From positions 1,879,001 to 1,943,000 of the forward strand of contig NZ_CP134228.1 of the NCBI RefSeq assembly GCF_031656215.1: a DNA stretch of 64,000 nt. Direction: 5' to 3'. Shown here one piece after another: positions 25,833 to 34,469 of this stretch. This stretch comes from Mesorhizobium koreense (lineage in GTDB: Bacteria > Pseudomonadota > Alphaproteobacteria > Rhizobiales > Rhizobiaceae). Both the position numbers and the translations under genes were made by a program. The stretch's first letter is position 1. Every line of letters begins with the position of its first letter. The notes beneath the pieces are model-generated. The model saw only the letters and a list, made by a program, of their open reading frames with translations. It did not search any database and was not told where the DNA came from.

Positions 25833-26519
25833 TTGACGAGCTACAAGGCGAGTTCATCCCGAGACGAGACCGTTCGCAATTCGGTCTGGGCGGCGGAGCT
25901 TTCCGCGGACGAGATCGATCGTGCCCGCAAAGGCACCATCGAGAAGGTCTTTCCGAAGGGGGCCTATATCTGCCATCGCGGCGATCGTCTCGATTACTGG
26001 ACCGGAGTGGCGCAGGGTCTCGTCAAGATCAGCACCGTATCGCAAGGCGGCAAGGCGATGACTTTTGCCGGCATCGGCACTGGCGGCTGGTTCGGCGAAG
26101 GATCGATCCTCAAGGAGGAGCCGCGCCAATACGATCTGGTCGCGCTGCGCGAGACGCGGCTCGCCATGATGAACCGGGCCACCTTCTTCTGGCTCTACGA
26201 GAACAGCACCGGCTTCAACCGGTTCCTCGTTCGTCAGCTCAACGAGCGCATGGGCCAGTTCATCGCCACGATCGAGCACGACCGGATCCTCGACGCGAAG
26301 GCGCGTGTCGCCCGCAATCTGTCTTGGCTCTTCAATCCGGTGCTCTATCCGGGCGCCGGCTCTCAGATCGAGATCACCCAGGAAGAGCTCGGGCTTCTGG
26401 CCGGCGTTTCGCGCGTAATCGCAAACCGCAGCCTTGCCGAACTGGAAGATGAGGGGCTGATCCGTGCCGAGCACGGAAAAATAAGGGTGCTCAACCTGGC
26501 GGCGCTCAGAACCTACTGA
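25833..26519 (+). CDS. Crp/Fnr-family transcriptional regulator
   Basis: A 228-residue regulator with a cyclic-nucleotide-binding-like domain (residues about 30-135, KGAYICHRGDRLDYWTGVAQG and GGWFGEGSILKEEPRQYD) and a C-terminal winged HTH (TQEELGLLAGVSRVIANRSL). It lacks the N-terminal Cys cluster of Fnr, so it does not look like an oxygen sensor. The start is TTG 25833, with a weak ribosome context. The gene follows the FeeM-like gene by 57 bases in the same direction and may be co-transcribed. The phosphate-binding core is not the canonical Crp RxS pattern, so cAMP is not assured as ligand. Confidence 0.88.
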   Translation: MTSYKASSSRDETVRNSVWAAELSADEIDRARKGTIEKVFPKGAYICHRGDRLDYWTGVAQGLVKISTVSQGGKAMTFAGIGTGGWFGEGSILKEEPRQYDLVALRETRLAMMNRATFFWLYENSTGFNRFLVRQLNERMGQFIATIEHDRILDAKARVARNLSWLFNPVLYPGAGSQIEITQEELGLLAGVSRVIANRSLAELEDEGLIRAEHGKIRVLNLAALRTY

Positions 26520-26740
26520 GGCTGTTTGCCGCGAAACACACAGAAGCTCCCATCTATCACGCATCGTGCCGCTCTGTCTGTCAAGCCATCTGTTGCGGGA
26601 CAGACCCATTTAAACGATCCTGTCCATGTCGCCCGCTCGGCAGGCATAGCCGATTGGCTACTTGCGGCTGGATCAGCGCACGCGATAAATTTGGTCCAAC
26701 ATCGCGAATGATGCGAGGACGGCTGGGAGGAAGATAAAAA

Positions 26741-28726
26741 ATGGATTCGACGGCGGGTGCCGCCGAAACTCTCGACACGTTCCCGAAATATCTGCTGCTG
26801 AACGCCTCGCGCTTCGCGGAGCGGCCCGCCATGCGCTTCAAGGATTACGGCATCTGGCAAAGCTGGACCTGGGCCCGGCAGCTCGACGAGGTGCGCGCCT
26901 TCTCAATCGGCCTTGCCGAACTTGGCGTCGAACATGGCGACAAGGTTGCGATCGTCGGGCCGAACCGACCGCGGCTTTACTGGACTTTCGCCGCGGCGCA
27001 GGCGCTTGGCGCCATTCCCGTTCCCGTCTATGCCGACGCGGTGGCCGAGGAGATGGCCTATGTGCTTGACCATGCCGGTGCGCGTTTCGCCATCGTCAGC
27101 GATCAGGAGCAGGTCGACAAGATCCAGTCCTTCGCCGAACGTATCCCGGCGCTCGAACACGTCATCTATGACGAGGCGCGCGGGCTCGAGGATTACGATC
27201 CGGCTACGCTCCATTCCTTCGAGGCGTTGCAGGCGCGTGGCAGGGAGATAGTCGCCGCCGATCCGGAGGCGGCCCGCCGATGGGAGGAGAAGGTCCGCGC
27301 CGCCAGCGGCGAGGACGTTTCCGTCATGCTCTATACATCCGGCACGACGGGACGCTCCAAAGGGGTGATGGTGCGTGCCGGGGCGGCGGTCGCCGCGACG
27401 CTCGACACGGTGACGTTTGACACGCTGACGGAAAAGGACAGCGTGCTCGCGTATCTGCCGCTCGCCTGGGTCGGCGACCACTACCTGAACTTCGCGCAGA
27501 GCTATGTTTCCGGGTTCTGCATGGCCTGCCCGGAAAGCCAGGAGACGGTGCCGCAGGATCTGAGGGAGATCGGGCCTACCTTCTATTTCGCGCCGCCGCG
27601 CATCTTCGAATCGTTGCTCACCAGCGTCACCATCCGCATGGAGGATGCCAGCCGTCCCAAGCGCTGGCTCTTCCGCCATTTCATCGGCGTGGCGAAGAAA
27701 TATGGCGAGGCGATCCTGGAGCAGCGCCCGGTGCCGCTTTCGGGCCGCATCGCCTATGCGCTCGGCAACGCCATCATCTATGCGCCGCTCCGGAACGTGC
27801 TTGGCCTTTCGCGCATCCGCATCGCCTATACGGCCGGCGAGGCGATCGGCGAGGATTTATTTTCCTTCTTCCGCTCGCTCGGCATCAACCTGAAGCAGCT
27901 TTACGGTCAGACCGAAGCGTTCTTGTATGTAACGGCGCAGAAAGACGGCGAGGTCCGTTCCGACGCGGTCGGCCCGGCCGTGCCCAATGTCGATATCCGC
28001 ATCGCGGAGGATGGCGAGGTGCAGTTCCGCTCGCCGGGCCAGTTCGCCGGCTATTACAAGGAGGACGCGAAGACCGCCGAGGTGATGACGCCGGACGGCT
28101 TCATCAAGACCGGCGATGCCGGCTTCTTCGACAAGGACGGCCAGTTGAAGATCATCGACCGGTCCAAGGACGTCGGCCGGCTGGAGACGGGCGCGCTGTT
28201 CGCCCCGAAATATGTCGAGAACACGCTGAAATTCTTCCCCAACATCAAGGAAGCGGTTGCTTTCGGGCACGGCCGCGAATTCTGCGCGGCGTTCGTCAAT
28301 ATCGATCTCCAGGCCGTGGGCAACTGGGCGGAGCGCAACAGCATCGCCTACGCTTCCTATCAGGAACTGGCCAGTCATCCCGAAGTGCTCAAGATCATCC
28401 TCGGCCATGTCGGGGAAGCGAATCTGAGGCTATCGCGCGAGGAACTGATGGCGGGGTCGCAGATCCGCCGCTTCATCGTACTGCACAAGGAACTCGACGC
28501 CGACGACGGCGAACTCACCCGCACGCTCAAGGTGAGGCGAGGGTTCATCGCCGAGCGCTACGGCGAACTGATCGAGGCGCTTTATGACGGCTCGACGGAG
28601 AAATACGTCGAGACGGAAGTCACTTATGAAGACGGCCGCAAGGGCCGTATCCGGGCGACGCTCTCGATCCTCGACGCTCCGGTCTTCGGCGAAGGCCGGA
28701 CGGGCTGGCGGGAGGCGGCCGAATGA
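26741..28726 (+). CDS. AMP-binding long-chain acyl-CoA synthetase / aryl-CoA ligase
   Basis: A 661-residue adenylate-forming enzyme that activates a carboxylic acid to its CoA thioester. The P-loop-like motif SVMLYTSGTTGRSKGVMV is near residue 195, the A5 motif YGQTEAFLY near 390, and the A7 motif GFIKTGDAGFFDKDGQL near 455. Like eukaryotic-type FadD15 proteins it has a long C-terminus with TRTLKVRRGFIAERY. GGGAGG precedes ATG 26741. The stop overlaps livG (ATGA), so it heads an operon with a Liv-type ABC transporter; such pairs commonly import and activate an aromatic or fatty acid. The substrate is unknown. Confidence 0.9.
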   Translation: MDSTAGAAETLDTFPKYLLLNASRFAERPAMRFKDYGIWQSWTWARQLDEVRAFSIGLAELGVEHGDKVAIVGPNRPRLYWTFAAAQALGAIPVPVYADAVAEEMAYVLDHAGARFAIVSDQEQVDKIQSFAERIPALEHVIYDEARGLEDYDPATLHSFEALQARGREIVAADPEAARRWEEKVRAASGEDVSVMLYTSGTTGRSKGVMVRAGAAVAATLDTVTFDTLTEKDSVLAYLPLAWVGDHYLNFAQSYVSGFCMACPESQETVPQDLREIGPTFYFAPPRIFESLLTSVTIRMEDASRPKRWLFRHFIGVAKKYGEAILEQRPVPLSGRIAYALGNAIIYAPLRNVLGLSRIRIAYTAGEAIGEDLFSFFRSLGINLKQLYGQTEAFLYVTAQKDGEVRSDAVGPAVPNVDIRIAEDGEVQFRSPGQFAGYYKEDAKTAEVMTPDGFIKTGDAGFFDKDGQLKIIDRSKDVGRLETGALFAPKYVENTLKFFPNIKEAVAFGHGREFCAAFVNIDLQAVGNWAERNSIAYASYQELASHPEVLKIILGHVGEANLRLSREELMAGSQIRRFIVLHKELDADDGELTRTLKVRRGFIAERYGELIEALYDGSTEKYVETEVTYEDGRKGRIRATLSILDAPVFGEGRTGWREAAE

Positions 28727-29547
28727 ACGCGCGTCCCGATCCTGCAGGACTTGCCGATGCGGGCGACGCGATCGCCGACGGGGCAGTGCTGCTCGATGTG
28801 CGCAACGTGTCGCTCTCCTTCGGCGGGGTGAAGGCGATCAGCGACATCTCCTTCGATGTGCTGAAGGGCGAGATCCGCGCCATCATCGGCCCGAATGGCG
28901 CCGGCAAGACCTCGATGCTCAACGTCATCAACGGCTTCTATACCGCGCAGCAAGGGACCATCCTCTTTCGCGGCAGGGAACGGCGCGCGATGAAGGCGCA
29001 TGAGGCGGTGGGGCAGGGGATCGCCCGCACCTTCCAGAACGTCGCGCTGTTCAAGGGCATGTCGACCCTCGATAACATCATGGCCGGGCGCTCGGTGAAA
29101 ATGAAAAGCGGCCTTTTCTGGCAGATGTTGCGCCACGGCCCGGCGCTTCGCGAGGAGATCGAGCACCGCGAGGTCGTGGAGGAGATCATCGATTTCCTGG
29201 AGATCGAGCACATAAGGCATACGCCGGTCGGCAAGCTGCCCTACGGGCTGCAGAAGCGCGTGGAACTCGGCCGCGCGCTCGCCATGGAGCCGATGCTTCT
29301 CCTTCTCGACGAGCCGATGGCCGGCATGAACCTCGAGGAAAAGGAGGACATGAGCCGCTTCATCGTGGAGGTGAATCGCCATCGCGGCACGACGATCGCG
29401 CTGATCGAGCACGATATGGGCGTGGTCATGGATCTCTCGGACCGGGTCGTCGTCCTCGACTATGGAAAAAAGATCGCGGACGGCCCTCCGGACGCCGTGA
29501 AGACGAACAAGGATGTTATCGACGCCTATCTCGGCGTCGCACACTGA
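28723..29547 (+). CDS. Liv-type ABC transporter ATPase (LivG-like)
   Basis: A 274-residue ATPase subunit of a branched-chain amino acid type importer. It has Walker A GPNGAGKTSML, the Q-loop FQNVALFKGMS, the signature region LPYGLQKRVELGRALA (degenerate LPYG rather than LSGG, as usual for LivG) and Walker B LLLLDEPMAGMN. The ATG overlaps the preceding ligase stop. Its partners are LivF at 33207 and the permeases at 29741 and 30705. In combination with the ligase the transported compound is more likely a carboxylic acid than leucine. Confidence 0.93.
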   Translation: MNARPDPAGLADAGDAIADGAVLLDVRNVSLSFGGVKAISDISFDVLKGEIRAIIGPNGAGKTSMLNVINGFYTAQQGTILFRGRERRAMKAHEAVGQGIARTFQNVALFKGMSTLDNIMAGRSVKMKSGLFWQMLRHGPALREEIEHREVVEEIIDFLEIEHIRHTPVGKLPYGLQKRVELGRALAMEPMLLLLDEPMAGMNLEEKEDMSRFIVEVNRHRGTTIALIEHDMGVVMDLSDRVVVLDYGKKIADGPPDAVKTNKDVIDAYLGVAH

Positions 29548-29566
29548 CATTCGTGGAGCCAGAGAC

Positions 29567-29710
29567 ATGCATGGAATTCATTTCGCACCGCTGATCTCCC
29601 TTATCGCCGGCATTCTCATCCTGATCGTGCCGCGCCTGTTGAACTACATCGTCGCAATCTACTTGATCGTCATCGGCCTTATCGGCCTGTTCCCGCAGCT
29701 CGCGAGCTAG
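29567..29710 (+). CDS. DUF3096-type small membrane protein
   Basis: A 47-residue protein, almost entirely hydrophobic, with two adjacent membrane segments (FAPLISLIAGILILIVPRLL and IVAIYLIVIGLIGLF). This is the DUF3096 pattern, of unknown function. ATG 29567 fits the conserved MHGIHFAPLISL start. It sits between livG and livH, 19 bases after the former and 30 before the latter, so it is part of the transporter transcript. No enzymatic motif is visible; it could be an accessory peptide of the permease. Confidence 0.75.
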   Translation: MHGIHFAPLISLIAGILILIVPRLLNYIVAIYLIVIGLIGLFPQLAS

Positions 29711-29740
29711 CTGCTAAGGGGACGAGCCGGGAGGGGGAAC

Positions 29741-30700
29741 ATGGATCTTGCCTATCAGATACTGGTCAAGCCGTTCGCCGACATGATTTCGGCGCCGGAT
29801 TTCCTGATGCAGGTTCTTTGGGAAGGGCTGGTATCCGGCGTGCTTTATGCGCTGATCGCGCTCGGCTTCGTGCTGATCTTCAAGGCCTCGCGCGTGTTCA
29901 ATTTCGCGCAAGGCATCATGGTGGTGTTCGCCGCGCTGTCGCTGGTCGGCCTGCATGAGCACGGCGTGCCTGCCTGGCTCGCCGTGCTCCTTACTCTCGG
30001 CATCATGCTCGTTCTGGCCGTGACGGTGGAAAGGGTCGTGCTGAGGCCGCTCGTCAACCAGCCCGACATCATCCTTTTCATGGCGACGATCGGCATCACG
30101 CTGTTCCTCATCGGTTTCGGTGAGCTGATCTTCGGCGGCGAGAACAAGCTGATGATCACCGAGCAACTGGGCATTCCTACGGGCAGCTTCGAGTTCGAGC
30201 CTTTCGGCGGGCTGCTTTCCATCGAACAGAAGGATTTGACCGCTGTCGTGGGTGCGGTGGTTCTGGTGGCGGTGCTGATCCTCTTCCTCAACCGGACCAA
30301 GATGGGGCGCGCCATCCGCGCGCTCGGCGACGATCATCAGGCGGCGATGTCCGTCGGCATCTCGTTGTCGACGATCTGGGTGGTGGTGTGGTTCATCGCG
30401 GGCATCATCGCGCTCGCTACCGGCATCGTGTGGGGCGCGCGTGCCGGCGTTTCCTTCGCGCTGGAGGTCATCGCCTACAAGGCGCTGCCGGTGCTGATGC
30501 TGGGCGGCCTGGAATCGGTGCCCGGCGCCATCATTGGCGGCGTGGCGATCGGCCTTCTGGAGAAGCTGTTTGAGATCTACTGGGGGCAGCCGCTACTGGG
30601 CGGCAACACCGAGACATGGTTTGCCTACGTGCTTGCGTTGATCGTGCTCCTGTTCCGGCCGCAGGGCATTTTCGGCGAAAAGATCATCGAGCGGGTGTAA
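29741..30700 (+). CDS. Liv-type ABC transporter permease (LivH-like)
   Basis: A 319-residue membrane protein with about eight helices. Family landmarks are GLVSGVLYALIALGFVLIFK near residue 30, RVFNFAQGIMVVFAA near 50 and RAIRALGDDHQAAMSVGI near 190, which is the coupling-helix region contacting the ATPase. GGGAGGGGGAAC provides the ribosome site before ATG 29741. It forms the translocation pathway with the LivM-like protein that begins four bases after its stop. Confidence 0.93.
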   Translation: MDLAYQILVKPFADMISAPDFLMQVLWEGLVSGVLYALIALGFVLIFKASRVFNFAQGIMVVFAALSLVGLHEHGVPAWLAVLLTLGIMLVLAVTVERVVLRPLVNQPDIILFMATIGITLFLIGFGELIFGGENKLMITEQLGIPTGSFEFEPFGGLLSIEQKDLTAVVGAVVLVAVLILFLNRTKMGRAIRALGDDHQAAMSVGISLSTIWVVVWFIAGIIALATGIVWGARAGVSFALEVIAYKALPVLMLGGLESVPGAIIGGVAIGLLEKLFEIYWGQPLLGGNTETWFAYVLALIVLLFRPQGIFGEKIIERV

Positions 30701-30704
30701 AAGA

Positions 30705-31781
30705 ATGCTTTACCGGACGGCGGGCCAGTTCAAGACCAGCTACGAAGCGGATTTCGCGCTTTTCCCCGTGCGCCAGGACGCGGTGTTGCTCGGCGTGATC
30801 CTGTTTTTCGCATGGGTGATCCTGCCGTTCAGCGCCAACGAATTCGTCTTCCAGACGCTGCTCATCCCCGTCCTCATCTATTCGCTGGCCGCGCTTGGGC
30901 TTAACCTTCTCACCGGATATGCCGGGCAATTGTCCCTCGGAACGGCGGCCTTCATGGGGGTCGGCGCCTATGCCTGCTACAAGCTGACGACCATCTTTCC
31001 GGGCATGAACCTCGTGGTGGCGATTGCGCTGTCGGGCTTCTTCGCCGCGTCGGTGGGGGTCGTGTTTGGCCTGCCCTCGCTGCGTATCAAGGGCTTCTAT
31101 CTCGCGATCGCAACGCTCGCCGCGCAGTTCTTCCTCGTCTGGCTGTTCGAGAAATGGGCGTGGCTTTACAACTACAATTCCTCGGGCGCCATCCAGGTGC
31201 CGAACATCAAGATGTTCGGCGTCTATGTCGCCGGCCCGCAGGCCAGTTCGCTGACGCAGTATTATTTCGTGCTTGCCATCGTCAGCCTTGTGACGTGGTT
31301 TGCCATCAACATCACGCGCGGCCGTATCGGGCGGATGTGGAAGGCCGTGCGCGACATGGATATCGCCGCCGAACTGGTGGGCATCAACCTGATGCGCGCC
31401 AAGCTGTCGGCCTTCGCCATATCGTCTTATGTCGCGGGGGTGAGCGGCGCGCTGTTCGTGTTCCTGTGGCGCGGAGCGGCGGAGCCGGTGCTGTTCGACG
31501 TGCAGCTTTCCTTCCGTATCCTCTTCATCGCGATCATAGGCGGGCTCGGCTCGATCATCGGCAATTATTTCGGCGCGCTCCTGATCGTGGCGCTGCCCGT
31601 CATCCTCGGCGTCGTACCGGAGGCGCTCGGCCTGCCGATCGGGGCGGCGACCCAGGAGCACCTCAACACGATGATCGTCGGGGCGCTCATCATCACCTTC
31701 CTCATCGCCGAGCCGCTGGGCATGGCCAGGCTTTGGGGCATCATCAGGGAAAAGCTCATTATCTGGCCTTTCCCGCATTAG
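30705..31781 (+). CDS. Liv-type ABC transporter permease (LivM-like)
   Basis: A 358-residue membrane protein with eight to ten helices. Landmarks are LGLNLLTGYAGQLSLGTAAFMGVGAYACY near residues 65-95 (the GQLSLG core is diagnostic) and GRMWKAVRDMDIAAELVGINLMRAKL near 210, the coupling helix. Short spacing after livH indicates translational coupling. The substrate-binding protein gene follows after 49 bases. Confidence 0.93.
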   Translation: MLYRTAGQFKTSYEADFALFPVRQDAVLLGVILFFAWVILPFSANEFVFQTLLIPVLIYSLAALGLNLLTGYAGQLSLGTAAFMGVGAYACYKLTTIFPGMNLVVAIALSGFFAASVGVVFGLPSLRIKGFYLAIATLAAQFFLVWLFEKWAWLYNYNSSGAIQVPNIKMFGVYVAGPQASSLTQYYFVLAIVSLVTWFAINITRGRIGRMWKAVRDMDIAAELVGINLMRAKLSAFAISSYVAGVSGALFVFLWRGAAEPVLFDVQLSFRILFIAIIGGLGSIIGNYFGALLIVALPVILGVVPEALGLPIGAATQEHLNTMIVGALIITFLIAEPLGMARLWGIIREKLIIWPFPH

Positions 31782-31830
31782 GCGAAGCCGGGCTCATCCG
31801 GGTCGTGACAATTGGAGTGGAGGAAAAGCG

Positions 31831-33141
31831 ATGAACGCACTTACAAGGAAATGCCTGCTACCGGCCCTTCTGGCCATGGGGACGATGCTCACCCTTCCGG
31901 CGCTGGCGGAAGATTCGGTGAACGTCACCAATCTTTCCTATCGGACCGGCCCCTTCGCGGCGACCGGCACGCCGGTCATGAACGGCCAGCGCGACTACAT
32001 GCTGATGATCAACGCGCGGGACGGCGGCGTCAACGGCGTGAAGATCGACTATCAGGAATGCGAGACCGGCTACAACACCGAAAAGGGTGTCGAGTGCTAC
32101 GAGAAGACCAAGGGGCAGAGCATTGTCACGCAGCCCTGGTCGACCGGTATCACGCTGCAGGTTCTGCCGAAGTCGAACATCGATAAGGTGCCGATCCTGG
32201 CGCCGGGCTATGGCTTCTCGCCGATGGCCGACGGCAAGACCTTCCAGTGGGCCTTCAACCCGCCGACCAGCTATTGGGACGGCGCCTCGATGATCCTGCA
32301 GGACATCGCCAAGGGCGACCTCGCCAGCCTGAAAGGCAAGAAGATCGTCCTCCTGCATCTCGACGCGCCCTACGGCAAGGAGCCGATCCCGCTGCTTCAG
32401 GCCTATGCGGATAAATACGGCTTCACCTTCCAGGCGATTCCGGTCGGCGTGAAAGAAATGCAGAACCAGTCTGCGCAGTGGTTGCAGATCCGTCGCGAGA
32501 AACCTGATTACGTCCTGATGTGGGGTTGGGGCGCCATGAATGCCGGCGCGCTCACCGAAGCGGTCAAGACCAAGTTCCCCATGGATCATTTCGTCGGCAT
32601 CTGGTGGTCGGGCAGCGATGCCGACCTCAAGACGGTCGGGGAAGCCGGCAAGGGCTATCGCTCGATCTCGTGGAGCTATCCGGAGTCCAACTCCAAGGTC
32701 ATGCAGGACGTGAAGAAATATGTCGTCGATGCGGGCCAGTCGATGCTGCCCAAGGACGAGTTCGACTACGTCTTCTACCAGAGGGGTGTCGTGATCTCGA
32801 TGTTCACCGTCGAGGCGATGAAGGCGGCGCAGGAGCATTTCAACACCAAGGTCGTATCGGCCGAGCAGTTGCGCTGGGGGCTGGAGAACCTCAAGCTTGA
32901 CGACGCGCATCTGGCGGAGATCGGTATGACCGGCATGGTGCCGTCCTTCTCCACTTCCTGCGCCGACCATTCCGGTCACGCCGGCGGCTGGATGCTCCAG
33001 TGGGACGGCTCCAAATTCGTGAAGTCTTCCGATCTGCTGAAGCCGGAGACGGAAATGTATGCCGATCTGTCCAAGACCGAGGCCGCGAAATATGCCGAGG
33101 CGAACAAGCCCTGGCCGGTCAACGAAGAGTGCAAGATGTAA
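31831..33141 (+). CDS. Liv-type periplasmic substrate-binding protein
   Basis: A 436-residue type I periplasmic binding protein with a Sec signal peptide cleaved after LPALA (residue 26). It is longer than LivJ/LivK and belongs to the group linked with aromatic acid transport operons. ECETGYNTEKGVECYEK near residue 75 contains two Cys that may pair, and IVTQPWSTGIT follows. The C-terminal CADHSGHAGGWMLQWDG may supply another disulfide with the end of the protein (EECKM). GGAGGAAAAGCG precedes ATG 31831. A strong hairpin just downstream suggests its mRNA is stabilised relative to livF. Confidence 0.9.
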   Translation: MNALTRKCLLPALLAMGTMLTLPALAEDSVNVTNLSYRTGPFAATGTPVMNGQRDYMLMINARDGGVNGVKIDYQECETGYNTEKGVECYEKTKGQSIVTQPWSTGITLQVLPKSNIDKVPILAPGYGFSPMADGKTFQWAFNPPTSYWDGASMILQDIAKGDLASLKGKKIVLLHLDAPYGKEPIPLLQAYADKYGFTFQAIPVGVKEMQNQSAQWLQIRREKPDYVLMWGWGAMNAGALTEAVKTKFPMDHFVGIWWSGSDADLKTVGEAGKGYRSISWSYPESNSKVMQDVKKYVVDAGQSMLPKDEFDYVFYQRGVVISMFTVEAMKAAQEHFNTKVVSAEQLRWGLENLKLDDAHLAEIGMTGMVPSFSTSCADHSGHAGGWMLQWDGSKFVKSSDLLKPETEMYADLSKTEAAKYAEANKPWPVNEECKM

Positions 33142-33151
33142 TGAAGGCGTT

Positions 33152-33185
33152 CTTCTCCCCGCGAACCCTCGTTCGCGGGGAGAAG
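33152..33185 (+). other. Strong intercistronic hairpin between the binding-protein gene and livF
   Basis: CTTCTCCCCGCGAAC (33152-33166) and its exact complement (33171-33185) form a 15-bp stem with a CCTC loop, with no T-run after it. It begins ten bases after the binding-protein stop. Such hairpins behind binding-protein genes protect upstream mRNA from exonucleases and raise binding-protein levels. It also rules out the ATG at 33141 as a useful livF start. Confidence 0.75.
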
Positions 33186-33206
33186 GGCAGTAAGCGCGGA
33201 GCCTCG

Positions 33207-34040
33207 ATGACGATCGCAACGAACCTTCAACCGGCAACCGACGCCATCTTGTCGGTCAACAATATCGAGGTCATCTACGACCGGGTGATCCTTGTCCTGA
33301 AAGGTGTCTCTTTTTCGGTGCCGGCCGGCGGCATCACGGCGCTTCTCGGCGCCAACGGCGCCGGCAAGACGACGACGCTGAAGGCGATCTCCAACTTGCT
33401 GCGCGGCGAGCGCGGCGAAGTCACCAAGGGCAACATCCTGTTCGAGGGGAAGGAAATACAGACCTCCTCCCCGAACGAACTTGTTCGTCGCGGCTGCATC
33501 CAGGTGATGGAAGGGCGCCATTGCTTCGGCCATCTGACGGTCGAGGACAATCTCATGACCGGCGCGTTCACGCGCCGCGACGGCAAGGCGGCGATCCACC
33601 GCGACCTGGAACTGGTCTATTCCTATTTCCCGCGCCTCAAGGTGAGGCGGTCGAGCCAGGCCGGCTACACGTCGGGCGGCGAGCAGCAGATGGTGGCGAT
33701 CGGGCGGGCACTGATGTCGCGGCCGAAGATGATCCTGCTCGATGAACCGTCCATGGGGCTTGCGCCGCAACTGGTCGAGGAGATTTTCGAGATCGTGCGG
33801 AAGCTCAACGAGGAGCAGGGCGTTTCCTTCCTGCTTGCCGAGCAGAACACGAACATCGCGCTGCGTTACGCGAAATACGGCTACATCCTCGAATCGGGAC
33901 GCATCGTGCTCGACGGCGAGGCGCATGCGCTGCGCGAAAACGAGGACGTCAAGGAATTCTATCTCGGCATCGGCGGCGAAGGCCGCCGGTCCTTCAAGAA
34001 CGTCAAGCATTACAAACGGCGTAAACGCTGGCTTTCGTGA
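33207..34040 (+). CDS. Liv-type ABC transporter ATPase (LivF-like)
   Basis: A 277-residue ATPase. It has Walker A GANGAGKTTTLK near residue 53, the signature SGGEQQMVAIGRAL near 160 and Walker B MILLDEPSMGLAP near 180, with the H-loop region degenerate as is common in LivF (LLAEQN). ATG 33207 is chosen because GCGGAG lies six bases upstream and family proteins begin just before the first beta strand; the open frame continues back into the preceding gene. It completes the seven-gene ligase-transporter operon. Confidence 0.93.
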   Translation: MTIATNLQPATDAILSVNNIEVIYDRVILVLKGVSFSVPAGGITALLGANGAGKTTTLKAISNLLRGERGEVTKGNILFEGKEIQTSSPNELVRRGCIQVMEGRHCFGHLTVEDNLMTGAFTRRDGKAAIHRDLELVYSYFPRLKVRRSSQAGYTSGGEQQMVAIGRALMSRPKMILLDEPSMGLAPQLVEEIFEIVRKLNEEQGVSFLLAEQNTNIALRYAKYGYILESGRIVLDGEAHALRENEDVKEFYLGIGGEGRRSFKNVKHYKRRKRWLS

Positions 34041-34154
34041 ACGGGTCACGGCTCAACGCGCCGGACCTTGGCGGCATGTGCGGCGAAACCTGCCATTGCC
34101 CTTCACCCGGCTTTTCGCTATGTCGGCGGGAACGGCATTCTTGAGGGTTTCACC

Positions 34155-34403
34155 ATGGCAGATCATTCGCCCGCCGGTCCGGTCGAAATGGGCGCACCGA
34201 TGGACTATCCGGAGCACGAGAAGACCTATCGGCTCTTCCTGGGCTTGACGAAATACGGCACGCTGCATGTCGTGGCGCTGATGATCGCGATGGCGTTCGG
34301 CTATTTCACCAGCGCCGGCTTCTTCTCCGCGCTGATCCTTTTCATCATTATCTCGCTCGTCGGCATCTATCTTCTGCGCCGCGCGCCCGAGCACGTGGCC
34401 TGA
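34155..34403 (+). CDS. aa3-type cytochrome c oxidase subunit IV
   Basis: An 82-residue protein with a hydrophilic head (MDYPEHEKTYRLFLGLTKYG) and two close hydrophobic stretches ending in IYLLRRAPEHVA. This matches the small bacterial aa3 oxidase subunit IV family, a single-helix peripheral subunit of the terminal oxidase. ATG 34155 follows a GAGGG site. In many Rhizobiales this gene sits directly before pntAA, as here, away from the main cta operon. The 34041-34154 gap holds nothing else recognisable. Confidence 0.8.
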   Translation: MADHSPAGPVEMGAPMDYPEHEKTYRLFLGLTKYGTLHVVALMIAMAFGYFTSAGFFSALILFIIISLVGIYLLRRAPEHVA

Positions 34404-34469
34404 CCTTTCTTCCGGCGACTCGGCACACGCCCGCAGTCGCCTATTTCCCAATCGGGAGGGCATAAGGCG

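Noticed and set aside
33141-33206. ATG 33141 as livF start
   Set aside because: It would translate a perfect 15-bp hairpin and add 22 residues unlike LivF; the ribosome site supports 33207.
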